Shown: positions 33,314 through 40,932 of the stretch, one piece after another
How the letters are laid out: each line of letters starts with the position of its first letter
Numbering within the stretch: position 1 is the first letter of the stretch
Assembly: GCA_964439215.1 (NCBI GenBank)
Contig: CAYTNY010000006.1
Location: forward strand, 1-44,821
DNA: 44,821 bases
Reading direction: 5' to 3'
DNA from: CAYTNY01 sp964439215
GTDB taxonomy: Bacteria; Oederibacteriota; PGYV01; CAYTNY01
Position numbers and translations under genes: made by a program
Notes under the pieces: model-generated
What the model was told of the DNA's origin: nothing
The model's input: only the letters and a program-made list of their open reading frames with translations
The model's database searches: none

Positions 33314-33763
33314 TTACAGATATTTCCACATAATAACAGCCGCGTCTTTATTCCGGTAAAATAAGGGCCGCTTCCCTTTTATGATATATCCCGCTCTTTT
33401 ATACAGTTCAAGCGCCGAATTATTATTTTCATTAACTTCCAGGGTCACTGATGAAAAATCACGTTTCCCTGCCTCTCTTTCTATCTTTTCAAGAAAAGCT
33501 TTTGCAATGCCTTTTCTCCGGTATTCTTCCTTTACGGTAAGATTCAGGATATGAGCATAATCCACAATCATATCAGCGGCCGCATATCCCAGAATTTCAT
33601 CATCATCTTCTTTTTTCGCGGTATAAAAGACTGACTTTCCGCATCTGAATTTGGACAGCTCCACTTCAAATGCTTTTTCATTCCAGGGATCAGCATGATA
33701 CATTCTGTCAATAGCGGCAAAATCCGGTATATCCTTCTTAACCGGAAACTTTATATAAAACAA
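33314..33763 (-). CDS. rimI: GNAT N-acetyltransferase, RimI-like
   Basis: A 149-residue GNAT enzyme with the acetyl-CoA loop in EYRRKGIAKAFLEK (about 80-93). The C-terminal pattern LEVNENNNSALELYKRAGY is followed by a tyrosine region before DAAVIMWKYL, typical of RimI, which acetylates the N-terminal alanine of ribosomal protein S18. Other RimI-like substrates are possible. The start is TTG after GGAGGAG, with no earlier ATG in frame. It lies 43 bases after the phosphodiesterase-like gene and so may be in the same transcript. Confidence 0.83.
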   Translation of the reverse strand: MFYIKFPVKKDIPDFAAIDRMYHADPWNEKAFEVELSKFRCGKSVFYTAKKEDDDEILGYAAADMIVDYAHILNLTVKEEYRRKGIAKAFLEKIEREAGKRDFSSVTLEVNENNNSALELYKRAGYIIKGKRPLFYRNKDAAVIMWKYL

Positions 33764-33806
33764 CAGCTCCTCCCATAACGTTTCACGGGCTCAGCCTGTA
33801 TGTATT

Positions 33807-34577
33807 TCAGACATCATATGTCTTTTTTTCTTCAAGCACCTGTATATCAAAACTTTTTATCCGGCGTATCTCTTTTTTCACTTTAACAAGATGCTCGGGT
33901 TTAATATGGTATACCAGGACCTTGGGTTTCAATTTTCCCAGTTTTTTCAGTTCATTTTCAAGAGTGCGGGGAACGAAATGGCAGCTGGCATCGGCAAGCC
34001 CTTCAAGTTCATTGGGAAATGACATTTCAACAATAACAGTTTTCAGTTTCTTTCCCAGTTTCACCGCCTCTTTCCATATCTTTGACGTCGCTTTTGTATC
34101 GCCGCTGTACATTATATAACGGCCGCCTTTGCCGATTATATAGCCGTTCGTTTTAATGGTATGATTCACGCTTACAGCCTTTATTCTGTACGGGCCCGCA
34201 TTGAACCATTTATCAAGCGGTATACGCCTGTAAGAAAGAACCTCGTTGCCGCTGAAATTTTTTATCCCGGTAAAATCCGGCCATATAATGCCGTTCATAA
34301 GATGTTCTTTTATGGCGTCAATTGTGTATTTCGCTCCGATAACCGGCACTGTCGGGGCCTTATTGCTGACTATATTCACCGCATAAAAAGGCAGCCCTTC
34401 AATATGGTCCAGATGCGGATGAGAAATAAGTATCCTTCTTATTTTTCTCTGTTCATGAATGTCCATATTCATTCCTATTGTTCCCGCGTCAATAAGCGTT
34501 TCTCCGTCAAGCACAAAACCGGAATTATGCCTTCCCGGCATATGCCCTCCATAGCATCCCGCTACTTTTAATTTCAT
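33807..34577 (-). CDS. Class II cAMP phosphodiesterase-like metallo-hydrolase
   Basis: A 256-residue metallo-beta-lactamase fold protein. The metal motif is HPHLDH (53-58). A first loop, AGCYGGHMPG, and the segment TIDAIKEHLMNGIIWPDF (85-102) match the class II 3',5'-cyclic-nucleotide phosphodiesterase family (PDE1/CpdP) rather than RNase Z or beta-lactamases. It would hydrolyse cAMP or a related cyclic nucleotide in the cytoplasm. The ATG directly follows the CHASE2 stop, with GGAGG 8 bases away. Next to a cyclic-nucleotide-binding regulator this makes signal turnover a strong guess. Activity is inferred. Confidence 0.85.
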   Translation of the reverse strand: MKLKVAGCYGGHMPGRHNSGFVLDGETLIDAGTIGMNMDIHEQRKIRRILISHPHLDHIEGLPFYAVNIVSNKAPTVPVIGAKYTIDAIKEHLMNGIIWPDFTGIKNFSGNEVLSYRRIPLDKWFNAGPYRIKAVSVNHTIKTNGYIIGKGGRYIMYSGDTKATSKIWKEAVKLGKKLKTVIVEMSFPNELEGLADASCHFVPRTLENELKKLGKLKPKVLVYHIKPEHLVKVKKEIRRIKSFDIQVLEEKKTYDV

Positions 34578-36263
34578 CTACGATTCCTCCCTTAGTCCGG
34601 CAACATTAAAAAACTGTCCGCTTACTTTCTGATAACGGGCTGTTTTTACGTATTCCTGGATCCCGCTTTCATCAATAAGTATGTACCTCTTTTTTTCAAC
34701 ACTTTCGGACATTTTTTTCAGCCGGTATTTTTCGTCCTCAAAGAACATCCGCCCGCGGGTGCTGTAAATATAAACATCCGCTTTGTTCAGAAATATATTA
34801 TACAGAACATCTCCTGTTTCTTTCCTTATCTCCAGGAGCATATCCATAAGCGCTCTGACATCCATCTTCTCATCAATAATAACAGCCTCGATTCCGTAAG
34901 TTCCCGGAGTCCGTATAAAAAAGTCATTTGTCTTATTATATATTATACTTCTTATTTTTTCAAAAGTTTTATTATACAGTGCGCTGTTCGGAAGTTCTCC
35001 GGCATCAAAATCAATATAAAATATATACCTCCGCGCGCCGGAATTCAGGTTCCTTATATCTTTGTTGTTTCTGATAAATTCTTTTATCCCGTCCGGATGC
35101 ACATAAGGATAAATTATTCCCCTGCGCCGCTTGATTTCCATAATCTTTTTTGCCGTCATATAATAGTAGACGGTAAAAAACACAAACCCGTTTACTCCCG
35201 TTAAAATAACCGTATCCATGAAATAATTACTGCGCATCATCCAGAATGCCGCCGCAAATACCGCCGTCTGCGCCGCGGCCAGCACGGCGATTCCGGCCCG
35301 AACCCTCATTCTGGAAAACAATACCCATAAAAACAGCGCCCAGACAGCCGCTCCCGCATAATCAAAAAACGGTTCATATCTTATTGTTCTGCCCTGCATC
35401 ACCGCGGAAACCGCGGCGCCCAGGCTCAGCATGGAACCCGTGCTGTTATTGGCGCTTCGCAGTATTATGATGCTGTCCCTTAACATATGGTCCGGAAGTT
35501 CAAGAAATTCATTCAATCCGTATATCGCGGGATGCTTATCAACCTCAGGCAGCATTATTTCACCGCGCCGGGCAAGCGGTACGCTTATAACATCGCCGAT
35601 CAAAAGCCTGTTCCCTTCAATTCCCAGACTGCTTTTTGTAAGTTTATAATACTTTCTGACTGCTTCTATGCAGGCATTGACATATACATTGTCGCCGTTC
35701 CTTAAAAGCATCGGCATCCGGCGGGGATATTCATCATAATCCTTATAAAATCCGATATTGCGGGCGCTCATCCAGAGGCGCCTGCTTTTAATCTCCAGAT
35801 AATTAAATTCCTCCGGCGCCGGATCAATCCTGCTGTTTTTAAAATAAGCCAGCCTGTCCGTGACCGCATCCATCTTTTTTGCCGGAGCCTTTGAAACAAA
35901 CACAACAGGTATAAGATTTTTCGTATCCGCAAACTTTTCCGTAAAGATTCTGTACTCGTGTTTTATTTTTTCAAGATCCTTTATATTGACGTTTTCTATA
36001 TAATCACCGATTCTTATGTTGAAAATCTGAGGAAGAAGAAGCGCTGTGGAGTTTTCCGTTTTCCGGATCTTATCAAGAATATGATTGTAATCATTCAGAA
36101 AAAAAACATCGCTGACAAAAATTATTCTGTCCGAGATTTCAAAATCTACCCCCTTTTGAAGCATTTTATACGAAAATGTTCTTAAATACCCCCCTGAAAC
36201 AGAATAAAACACCGCCAAAACCGCGGCCGCCAGAACATAAAGTAAATGAACTCTTTTCTTCAA
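34578..36263 (-). CDS. CHASE2-domain membrane sensor with degenerate cyclase-like C-terminus
   Basis: A 561-residue protein with a first membrane segment (about 7-25), an extracytoplasmic CHASE2 domain (about 30-295), three membrane segments (about 303-318, 322-342, 350-370) and a cytoplasmic region (375-561). CHASE2 usually sits in front of adenylate cyclases, kinases or GGDEF domains. The C-terminal region has the size and outline of a class III cyclase homology domain, starting at YIFYIDFDAGEL (413-424). The second metal-binding Asp and the substrate residues are not evident (RTPGTYGIEA, 451-460), so it may be a pseudocyclase. The start is TTG, 3 bases after the regulator stop, with a weak ribosome binding site. 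Confidence 0.75.
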   Translation of the reverse strand: MKKRVHLLYVLAAAVLAVFYSVSGGYLRTFSYKMLQKGVDFEISDRIIFVSDVFFLNDYNHILDKIRKTENSTALLLPQIFNIRIGDYIENVNIKDLEKIKHEYRIFTEKFADTKNLIPVVFVSKAPAKKMDAVTDRLAYFKNSRIDPAPEEFNYLEIKSRRLWMSARNIGFYKDYDEYPRRMPMLLRNGDNVYVNACIEAVRKYYKLTKSSLGIEGNRLLIGDVISVPLARRGEIMLPEVDKHPAIYGLNEFLELPDHMLRDSIIILRSANNSTGSMLSLGAAVSAVMQGRTIRYEPFFDYAGAAVWALFLWVLFSRMRVRAGIAVLAAAQTAVFAAAFWMMRSNYFMDTVILTGVNGFVFFTVYYYMTAKKIMEIKRRRGIIYPYVHPDGIKEFIRNNKDIRNLNSGARRYIFYIDFDAGELPNSALYNKTFEKIRSIIYNKTNDFFIRTPGTYGIEAVIIDEKMDVRALMDMLLEIRKETGDVLYNIFLNKADVYIYSTRGRMFFEDEKYRLKKMSESVEKKRYILIDESGIQEYVKTARYQKVSGQFFNVAGLREES

Positions 36264-36266
36264 GAA

Positions 36267-36905
36267 TTATTCTTCGCCAAAAGCTTTTTTCATTTCAAGA
36301 TATTGTTTGTATTTTCCTATATTTTCGGCGCTTGTTACGATTATACTATCGCCGCTGTGGGTTATTACTTTTGCTTTTTCCATTGCTTTAAGAATTTCAT
36401 CCAGTTTATCCATTTTCTCATCCATGCCCGCCTGCTCCGCAAGCATACGCAGCGGGAGCGAAGAATTATCGCCTTCTCTGTTCACATGCATCAAAAGTGT
36501 ATTCACAACTCTCATATTATAATCTTTGCTCGTGAGATTTTTAAGCTGTTCATTCATGGCCCTGAGGCGCGCACTCATATTTTTAAGTATTTTTTTAACG
36601 ATCTTTGCGTTCCTCTGCATCTGAGCTTCAAAAAGCTCTTCATTTAAAGCTATACATATTGTTTCCGTATCAGCCACAGCCGAAGCAGAACGCGGGGCCT
36701 TGTCAATAACAGCCATTTCCCCGAAAAAATCACCGTCCTTCAGAGTTACAAGCGTTTTTTCCCCTTCATCCGTTTGTTTCGTTATTTTCACGCTTCCCCT
36801 GTGGATAATAAACATTTCTTCCCCGGGATCCCCTTCTTTAAAAATAGATTCGCCGGGAGCGTATTTTCTTCCGTATTGATCTATTATTTCATCTTCTGAT
36901 GCCAT
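36267..36905 (-). CDS. Crp/Fnr-like cyclic-nucleotide-binding regulator
   Basis: A 212-residue protein. The cNMP-binding beta-roll (about 10-110) has the phosphate-binding cassette FGEMAVIDKAPRSA (61-74) with Glu63, Arg72 and Ser73, the same GE and RSA residues used by E. coli CRP to bind cAMP. A dimerisation helix (about 100-120) and a winged-helix-like region (about 130-195, LRMLAEQAGM then ILKAMEKAKVI) follow. The recognition helix is atypical. The ATG at 36905 with GGAGG is preferred; a longer frame to 36950 has no ribosome binding site. It has a strong predicted promoter and heads the CHASE2-phosphodiesterase operon. Confidence 0.88.
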   Translation of the reverse strand: MASEDEIIDQYGRKYAPGESIFKEGDPGEEMFIIHRGSVKITKQTDEGEKTLVTLKDGDFFGEMAVIDKAPRSASAVADTETICIALNEELFEAQMQRNAKIVKKILKNMSARLRAMNEQLKNLTSKDYNMRVVNTLLMHVNREGDNSSLPLRMLAEQAGMDEKMDKLDEILKAMEKAKVITHSGDSIIVTSAENIGKYKQYLEMKKAFGEE

Positions 36906-36967
36906 ATAAAACCTCCATTTTGAAAAGAATATAAAGATAATTTCATACAAAAATATCTTACAAAATA

Positions 36968-36996
36968 ATATTACACCATATAAAATAAGGTGTCAA
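36968..36996 (-). promoter_or_regulatory. Strong predicted promoter of the crp-like operon
   Basis: Minus-strand TTGACA (36996-36991), a perfect -35 box, and TAATAT (36973-36968) are separated by 17 bases. Transcription would start near 36961. The TTGCAA-N6-TTGCAG element in the repeat is centred at about -76. Confidence 0.75.
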
Positions 36997-37020
36997 CGGC
37001 TAAACCGCACTGCGCGCCGG

Positions 37021-37209
37021 TATATAGATTGCAAGTTTTATTGCAGCACTTAATAGAATCGAAATCCTTTTTTTTTGCACATACCGGAACGCTTAATCCA
37101 TACAGTTATTTATGTTTCCCACAGAGCACAGCCTTCTCTCATCAAGCCGTCCCTTACCCGCATCTCCTGTTTAATCGTCAAATTATATCATACAATGTTC
37201 AGCCGCTGC
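37021..37209. repeat. Dispersed intergenic repeat, middle copy
   Basis: This copy lies between the divergent promoters of the crp-like and GT2 genes. Bases 37023-37078 match 44767-44821 with six mismatches and a one-base difference in a T9 run. Bases 37160-37209 match 176-225. CGGAACGC (37085-37092) and TCCCTTAC (37150-37157) are further landmarks shared with the left copy. No transposase, target duplication or long coding frame is seen. The region 37210-37338 holds only the GT2 promoter and leader. Confidence 0.75.
37029..37046. promoter_or_regulatory. Operator-like TTGCAA-N6-TTGCAG
   Basis: Two palindromic half-sites are spaced like a Crp-family operator (two 5-6-base arms, N6). The first is perfect; the second has G for the last A. 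The same element is perfect at 44773-44790. It is centred at about -76 of the crp-like promoter. Binding by the neighbouring Crp-like protein is a hypothesis. Confidence 0.4.
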
Positions 37210-37268
37210 ACGCCGGGACAAAAAAGCCTGTTTTGTATTGTACATAATATTTTCCGCTAAAATATCAT

Positions 37269-37297
37269 TTGATTTTTTTCTTTCCTTATTATATTAT
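37269..37297 (+). promoter_or_regulatory. Predicted promoter of the GT2-TauE operon
   Basis: TTGATT (37269-37274) and TATTAT (37292-37297) are separated by 17 bases on the plus strand, giving a leader of about 35 nt before the AAGGAGG box and the ATG at 37339. Confidence 0.5.
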
Positions 37298-37338
37298 TAA
37301 ACGGTCAACAATCAAATTTTACGTGTTAAGGAGGTTTT

Positions 37339-38055
37339 ATGTCATCTGTTTCCATAATTATACCCGCCTATAACGAAGAAAAGCGGCTGCCGCCGACTTT
37401 AAAACAAATCCAAAATTATATTTCAGAGAAAAATCTGGAGCACGAGATCATAATCGTAAGCGACGGCAGCACCGACAACACAGCCGGGGCAGCTGAGAAT
37501 TTTCCCGGCCTTAACATAAGAGTGATTGAGAATAAAAAACACAGAGGCAAAGGATACTGCGTAAATACAGGCGTTTCAAACGCCCAAAAAGATATAATCC
37601 TTTTTTCCGACGCGGATATGTCAACCCCCATAAAATACCTTGATGATTTTCTTGCTCTGCATGAAAACGGTTTTGATGTGGTGATAGCGTCCCGGGCCCT
37701 CAACCGGAAAATAATAAAACAAAAACAGCCCTTTATACGGGACCATATGGGCCGTTTTTTCAACTTCCTGGCCCGTAAAATAACAGGACTTGAAATTCTG
37801 GATACCCAGTGCGGTTTCAAAAGTTTCAGAAAAAATGCGGCAAAACATATTTTTTCCAGGCAGACTATTTTTGACTTTGGCTTTGATGTTGAAATACTTT
37901 ATATTGCCAAGCTTCATAATTTCAGTATCAAAGAAACCCCTGTTGCCTGGTCGGATTCGCCCGGAACAAAGGTAAATCCGCTGAAAGATTCAATAAAAAT
38001 GTTTTTTGATCTTATAAATATAAAACTAAAACATAAAAAAGGCGTTTATTCCTGA
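37339..38055 (+). CDS. GT2 polyprenyl-phosphate glycosyltransferase (Alg5/DPM1-like)
   Basis: A 238-residue inverting GT-A enzyme with no membrane tail. The start IIIPAYNEEKRLP, the VSDGSTDNT loop, the SDADMSTP metal site (the DxD equivalent) and TQCGFKSFRK mark the dolichyl/polyprenyl-phosphate hexose synthase group. It makes polyprenyl-P-glucose or -mannose from a nucleotide sugar. Such lipid-linked sugars are the donors of GT-C enzymes like those at 20938 and 25936. AAGGAGG precedes the ATG, and the stop overlaps the next ATG by one base (TGATG). Confidence 0.92.
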   Translation: MSSVSIIIPAYNEEKRLPPTLKQIQNYISEKNLEHEIIIVSDGSTDNTAGAAENFPGLNIRVIENKKHRGKGYCVNTGVSNAQKDIILFSDADMSTPIKYLDDFLALHENGFDVVIASRALNRKIIKQKQPFIRDHMGRFFNFLARKITGLEILDTQCGFKSFRKNAAKHIFSRQTIFDFGFDVEILYIAKLHNFSIKETPVAWSDSPGTKVNPLKDSIKMFFDLINIKLKHKKGVYS

Positions 38056-38837
38056 TGGGTGTTGTTTTTTTACTTATCTTTCTGGCCGCCGTTATTTTTT
38101 CAATGATCGGACTCGGCGGCGGAATTCTTTATGTACCCATACTTCTGCAGACGGGACTGTCATTTAACGCAGCGGCATCCATTTCTCTTGCGATCATACT
38201 GGTTATGGCGCTGACATCAACTTTTATTTATCACAGAGAAAAACTAATTGACTGGTATGTCCTTGCCCTTTTAGAGCCTTTTTCAATAGCAGGGGCTTAT
38301 ATCGCCGGATATAACGCATCATTTTTTTCCGAAAAATTCCTTTATATGCTTTTCGGCGCTATTTCACTGATCTCCGCATATATAATGATACACCCGCCTT
38401 CAAAAAACCTTAAACCCAAAAAAATATTCCCCGGAATAATAAAACGAACCCAGGGAAACGATACCTATCATATAAATATGTGGTACGGTGCCCCTTTTTC
38501 GTTTATCGCCGGTTTTGTTTCCGCAATACTCGGAATCGGCGGAGGATTTGCCAAAGTACCGCTGATGAAAGTTATTTTTGGTATGCCCGTGAAATCCGCG
38601 GTCGCAACATCTTCCGCCATGATTGTCATAACCGCCGCAACCGGACTTTTGGGTTATGCCGCCGCCGGACAGCTGAATTTTAAAATAATAGGCATTCTTG
38701 CTTTCGCAGTTTTTCTGGGGGCAAATATAGGCACCAGAATAACAATAAAAGCAAACAATACTTTTATTTCATATGTTTTCAGTATTATTATGATAATAAC
38801 TTCAATTTATATGTTTTACAGCGGCATCATCCTTTGA
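38055..38837 (+). CDS. TauE/SafE-family membrane transporter
   Basis: A 260-residue protein with about eight membrane segments in two similar halves. Each starts with a glycine-rich turn: GLGGGILYVPIL near residue 20 and GIGGGFAKVPLM near 155. The AAASISLAII and SAVATSSAMIV helices follow. The family exports sulfite, sulfoacetate or other organosulfur/anion compounds. The substrate here is unknown. It is translationally coupled to the GT2 gene. Its 3' end overlaps the convergent VWA gene by 11 bases. Confidence 0.9.
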   Translation: MGVVFLLIFLAAVIFSMIGLGGGILYVPILLQTGLSFNAAASISLAIILVMALTSTFIYHREKLIDWYVLALLEPFSIAGAYIAGYNASFFSEKFLYMLFGAISLISAYIMIHPPSKNLKPKKIFPGIIKRTQGNDTYHINMWYGAPFSFIAGFVSAILGIGGGFAKVPLMKVIFGMPVKSAVATSSAMIVITAATGLLGYAAAGQLNFKIIGILAFAVFLGANIGTRITIKANNTFISYVFSIIMIITSIYMFYSGIIL

Positions 38838-39855
38838 TCTTTTTATCCCGCCCCTTTTTCGCAAATACACCGGGAGGAATAATATGCGCAAGAACAAAAA
38901 ATATCATGCCCCATAAAAGCCATCCCGCATAACCTTCTTCATATTTAATATACTCTTTTTTTCTTGTTTCATTCTCCTCCAATGCGCTTATATCCTTTAT
39001 AATGCCCCTGAATCCTTTTCTGTTATCCAGCCTGTAATATTTACCCCCCGCAATTGAAGCTGTTTTTTTCAGTTCCCCGTCGTCGATTTTGGTTACCACT
39101 TCTTTTCCTCTGTAAATTTTATATACGGTCCGCCCCCATAGATCTTTTCCTTCGGGTATTTTGCCGCCGCCGGTTGTTCCCGCCCCCACGGTGTAAATTC
39201 TTATACCTTCTTCTTTTGCGGCCCGGGCCGCTTCCTGCGGAGAAGAACCGGCTGTATTTTCACCGTCTGATATAAGGATCATTATCCGGGAGCGCCCTCC
39301 TTTTTCTTTCAGCCTTTCAATACCTGCTTTTATTGTATCGCCTATCGCGGTTCCGCCTTTTTCAAGCATTCCCGGCTCAAGACTTTCTACCATCATTTTC
39401 ACCGCGGCATGATCAACAGTAAGCGGACACTGAATAAAATAATCCCCGGAAAACACCATAATACCCACCCTGTCGCCGTAAAGCCCGTCAATAAACGATG
39501 CGACACCGTCTTTCACCACACTCATTCTGTCAGGCTTCAGATCTACCGCTCCCATTGAATCCGAAACATCCATCAAAAGCATAATATCTATTCCTCCATA
39601 CTCCATATGTGTTTTAACCGGATCCCCCCATGGTCTTGCCGCCGCAATAACAAAAAACACAAAAGCCGCGGCAAGAAAAATATTTCTTATTATTATAAGC
39701 GGCGCCGATACGCCTCCAAAAAGCCTCTCTCTTATGGATTTATCCGTGTATCCGTAAAGGTTCCTTAAAACCCTGAATATTCTGTATCCGAAATATATAA
39801 ACAGCGGCGCTAAAATAAAAAAAAGCCTGAATGCTTCTTCGTTCCCGAATTTCAT
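38827..39855 (-). CDS. BatB-like VWA membrane protein
   Basis: A 342-residue protein with two N-terminal membrane segments (about 8-25 and 45-65), a VWA domain (about 75-275) and one C-terminal segment (about 315-335). The MIDAS metal site is intact: DVSDSM, GGTAIGD and ISDGE. Bat proteins are linked to oxygen tolerance, envelope stress and assembly with MoxR ATPases. The ATG at 39855 has GGAGG close by; a frame to 39912 lacks a ribosome binding site. It is the last gene of the MoxR operon and ends inside the convergent TauE gene. Confidence 0.9.
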   Translation of the reverse strand: MKFGNEEAFRLFFILAPLFIYFGYRIFRVLRNLYGYTDKSIRERLFGGVSAPLIIIRNIFLAAAFVFFVIAAARPWGDPVKTHMEYGGIDIMLLMDVSDSMGAVDLKPDRMSVVKDGVASFIDGLYGDRVGIMVFSGDYFIQCPLTVDHAAVKMMVESLEPGMLEKGGTAIGDTIKAGIERLKEKGGRSRIMILISDGENTAGSSPQEAARAAKEEGIRIYTVGAGTTGGGKIPEGKDLWGRTVYKIYRGKEVVTKIDDGELKKTASIAGGKYYRLDNRKGFRGIIKDISALEENETRKKEYIKYEEGYAGWLLWGMIFFVLAHIIPPGVFAKKGRDKKIKG

Positions 39856-39924
39856 TATGCCTCCATAAAATTCTGATTTTTTCCGCGGCAGCGCCCGCAT
39901 AAAACACAGCAAATACAGCTTACG

Positions 39925-40932
39925 CTAAACCAGGATCCTCGCCAGCCATAAGACATCAATGGCAAACGCAAAAACGAGCAAAAGAATGCCTGCCCATAAA
40001 TACTTTGCGAATTTATCCTCATAATTCTTATATGTCCGTATTTCTATTTCCTTTTTTTCCAGACGGCTTATCTCTTCGTATATTTTTCCCAGAGCATCTT
40101 TATCCTGCGCCCTGTAATATTTCCCGCCTGTTATTTCCGCCATCCGCGCAAGTACTTCTTCGTCAGGCTCTTCATGCATTACAACATTTCCCTGCCTGTC
40201 CCTGTAATATCTTTTGTTTCCGAGCGCATCAGTATAAACAGCAGGCGCCCCTCCTTTTCTGCCGATGCCGATAGTATATATTTTCACGTTTTTAACAGCC
40301 GCGGCTTTTGCGGCATCAACAGGATCAATGCCGCGGTTATTAACTCCGTCAGTCGCAAGGATCACAACCTTTTCTCTTTCGGATATTTCAAGCCTGTTTG
40401 CGGATGTAATAACCGCATCGCCCATAGCGGTGCCGTCCACGCGCACTGTCCCGAAATCAACCTCTCCTATAAGGTTTTCCACTATTTCGTAATCAACAGT
40501 GAGCGGGCACTGGGTAAAAGCAAGGCCCGCAAAAACAACCATCCCCACTCTGTCATTTTTAATGCCTCTGACAAATTTACGCAGCACTTCTTTGGCCGCG
40601 GTAAGCCTGTCAGGTTTAAAATCATCCGCCCGCATGCTTCCGGAAAGGTCAAGCGCAAGTATTATGTCTATTCCTCTTACCTTTTCTGTCATATCTTCAG
40701 AAACACTCTGGGGCCTTAAAAGAGCGGCAGCAAGCAGTATTATCCCGGCAATTTTCAGAATATCCGGAAGCAGAACCGCAAGATTAAAATTTTTAACCGC
40801 TGCTTTTTTCAGCGCCTTAAAATTAGAATAATTTACTTTCCCCGGGAATACCCGGCGCAGCACCGCTGAAACCACAAACAGCGCCGCAATAACAATTACA
40901 GCCGGAAGCAGTTCAAGATTTGCCCATCTCAT
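39925..40932 (-). CDS. BatA-like VWA membrane protein
   Basis: A 335-residue paralogue of the next gene. It has two N-terminal membrane segments, a VWA domain with an intact MIDAS site (DLSGSM, DGTAMGD, ATDG) and a C-terminal membrane segment (about 312-332). CPLTVDY after the second MIDAS strand is shared with the BatB-like protein. It overlaps the DUF58 gene as ATGA. The BatC, BatD and BatE genes that often follow are not present. Confidence 0.9.
   Translation of the reverse strand: MRWANLELLPAVIVIAALFVVSAVLRRVFPGKVNYSNFKALKKAAVKNFNLAVLLPDILKIAGIILLAAALLRPQSVSEDMTEKVRGIDIILALDLSGSMRADDFKPDRLTAAKEVLRKFVRGIKNDRVGMVVFAGLAFTQCPLTVDYEIVENLIGEVDFGTVRVDGTAMGDAVITSANRLEISEREKVVILATDGVNNRGIDPVDAAKAAAVKNVKIYTIGIGRKGGAPAVYTDALGNKRYYRDRQGNVVMHEEPDEEVLARMAEITGGKYYRAQDKDALGKIYEEISRLEKKEIEIRTYKNYEDKFAKYLWAGILLLVFAFAIDVLWLARILV

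Noticed and set aside
37085..37171. Short minus-strand peptide frames inside the repeat (ATG after AGGAG)
   Set aside because: AGGAG abuts the ATG with no spacing, and the frames in the two copies encode different peptides of different lengths.
36990..37247. Plus-strand ORF of 85 codons in the crp-GT2 spacer
   Set aside because: It covers the dispersed repeat and two promoters, has no ribosome binding site and a low-complexity unconvincing product.
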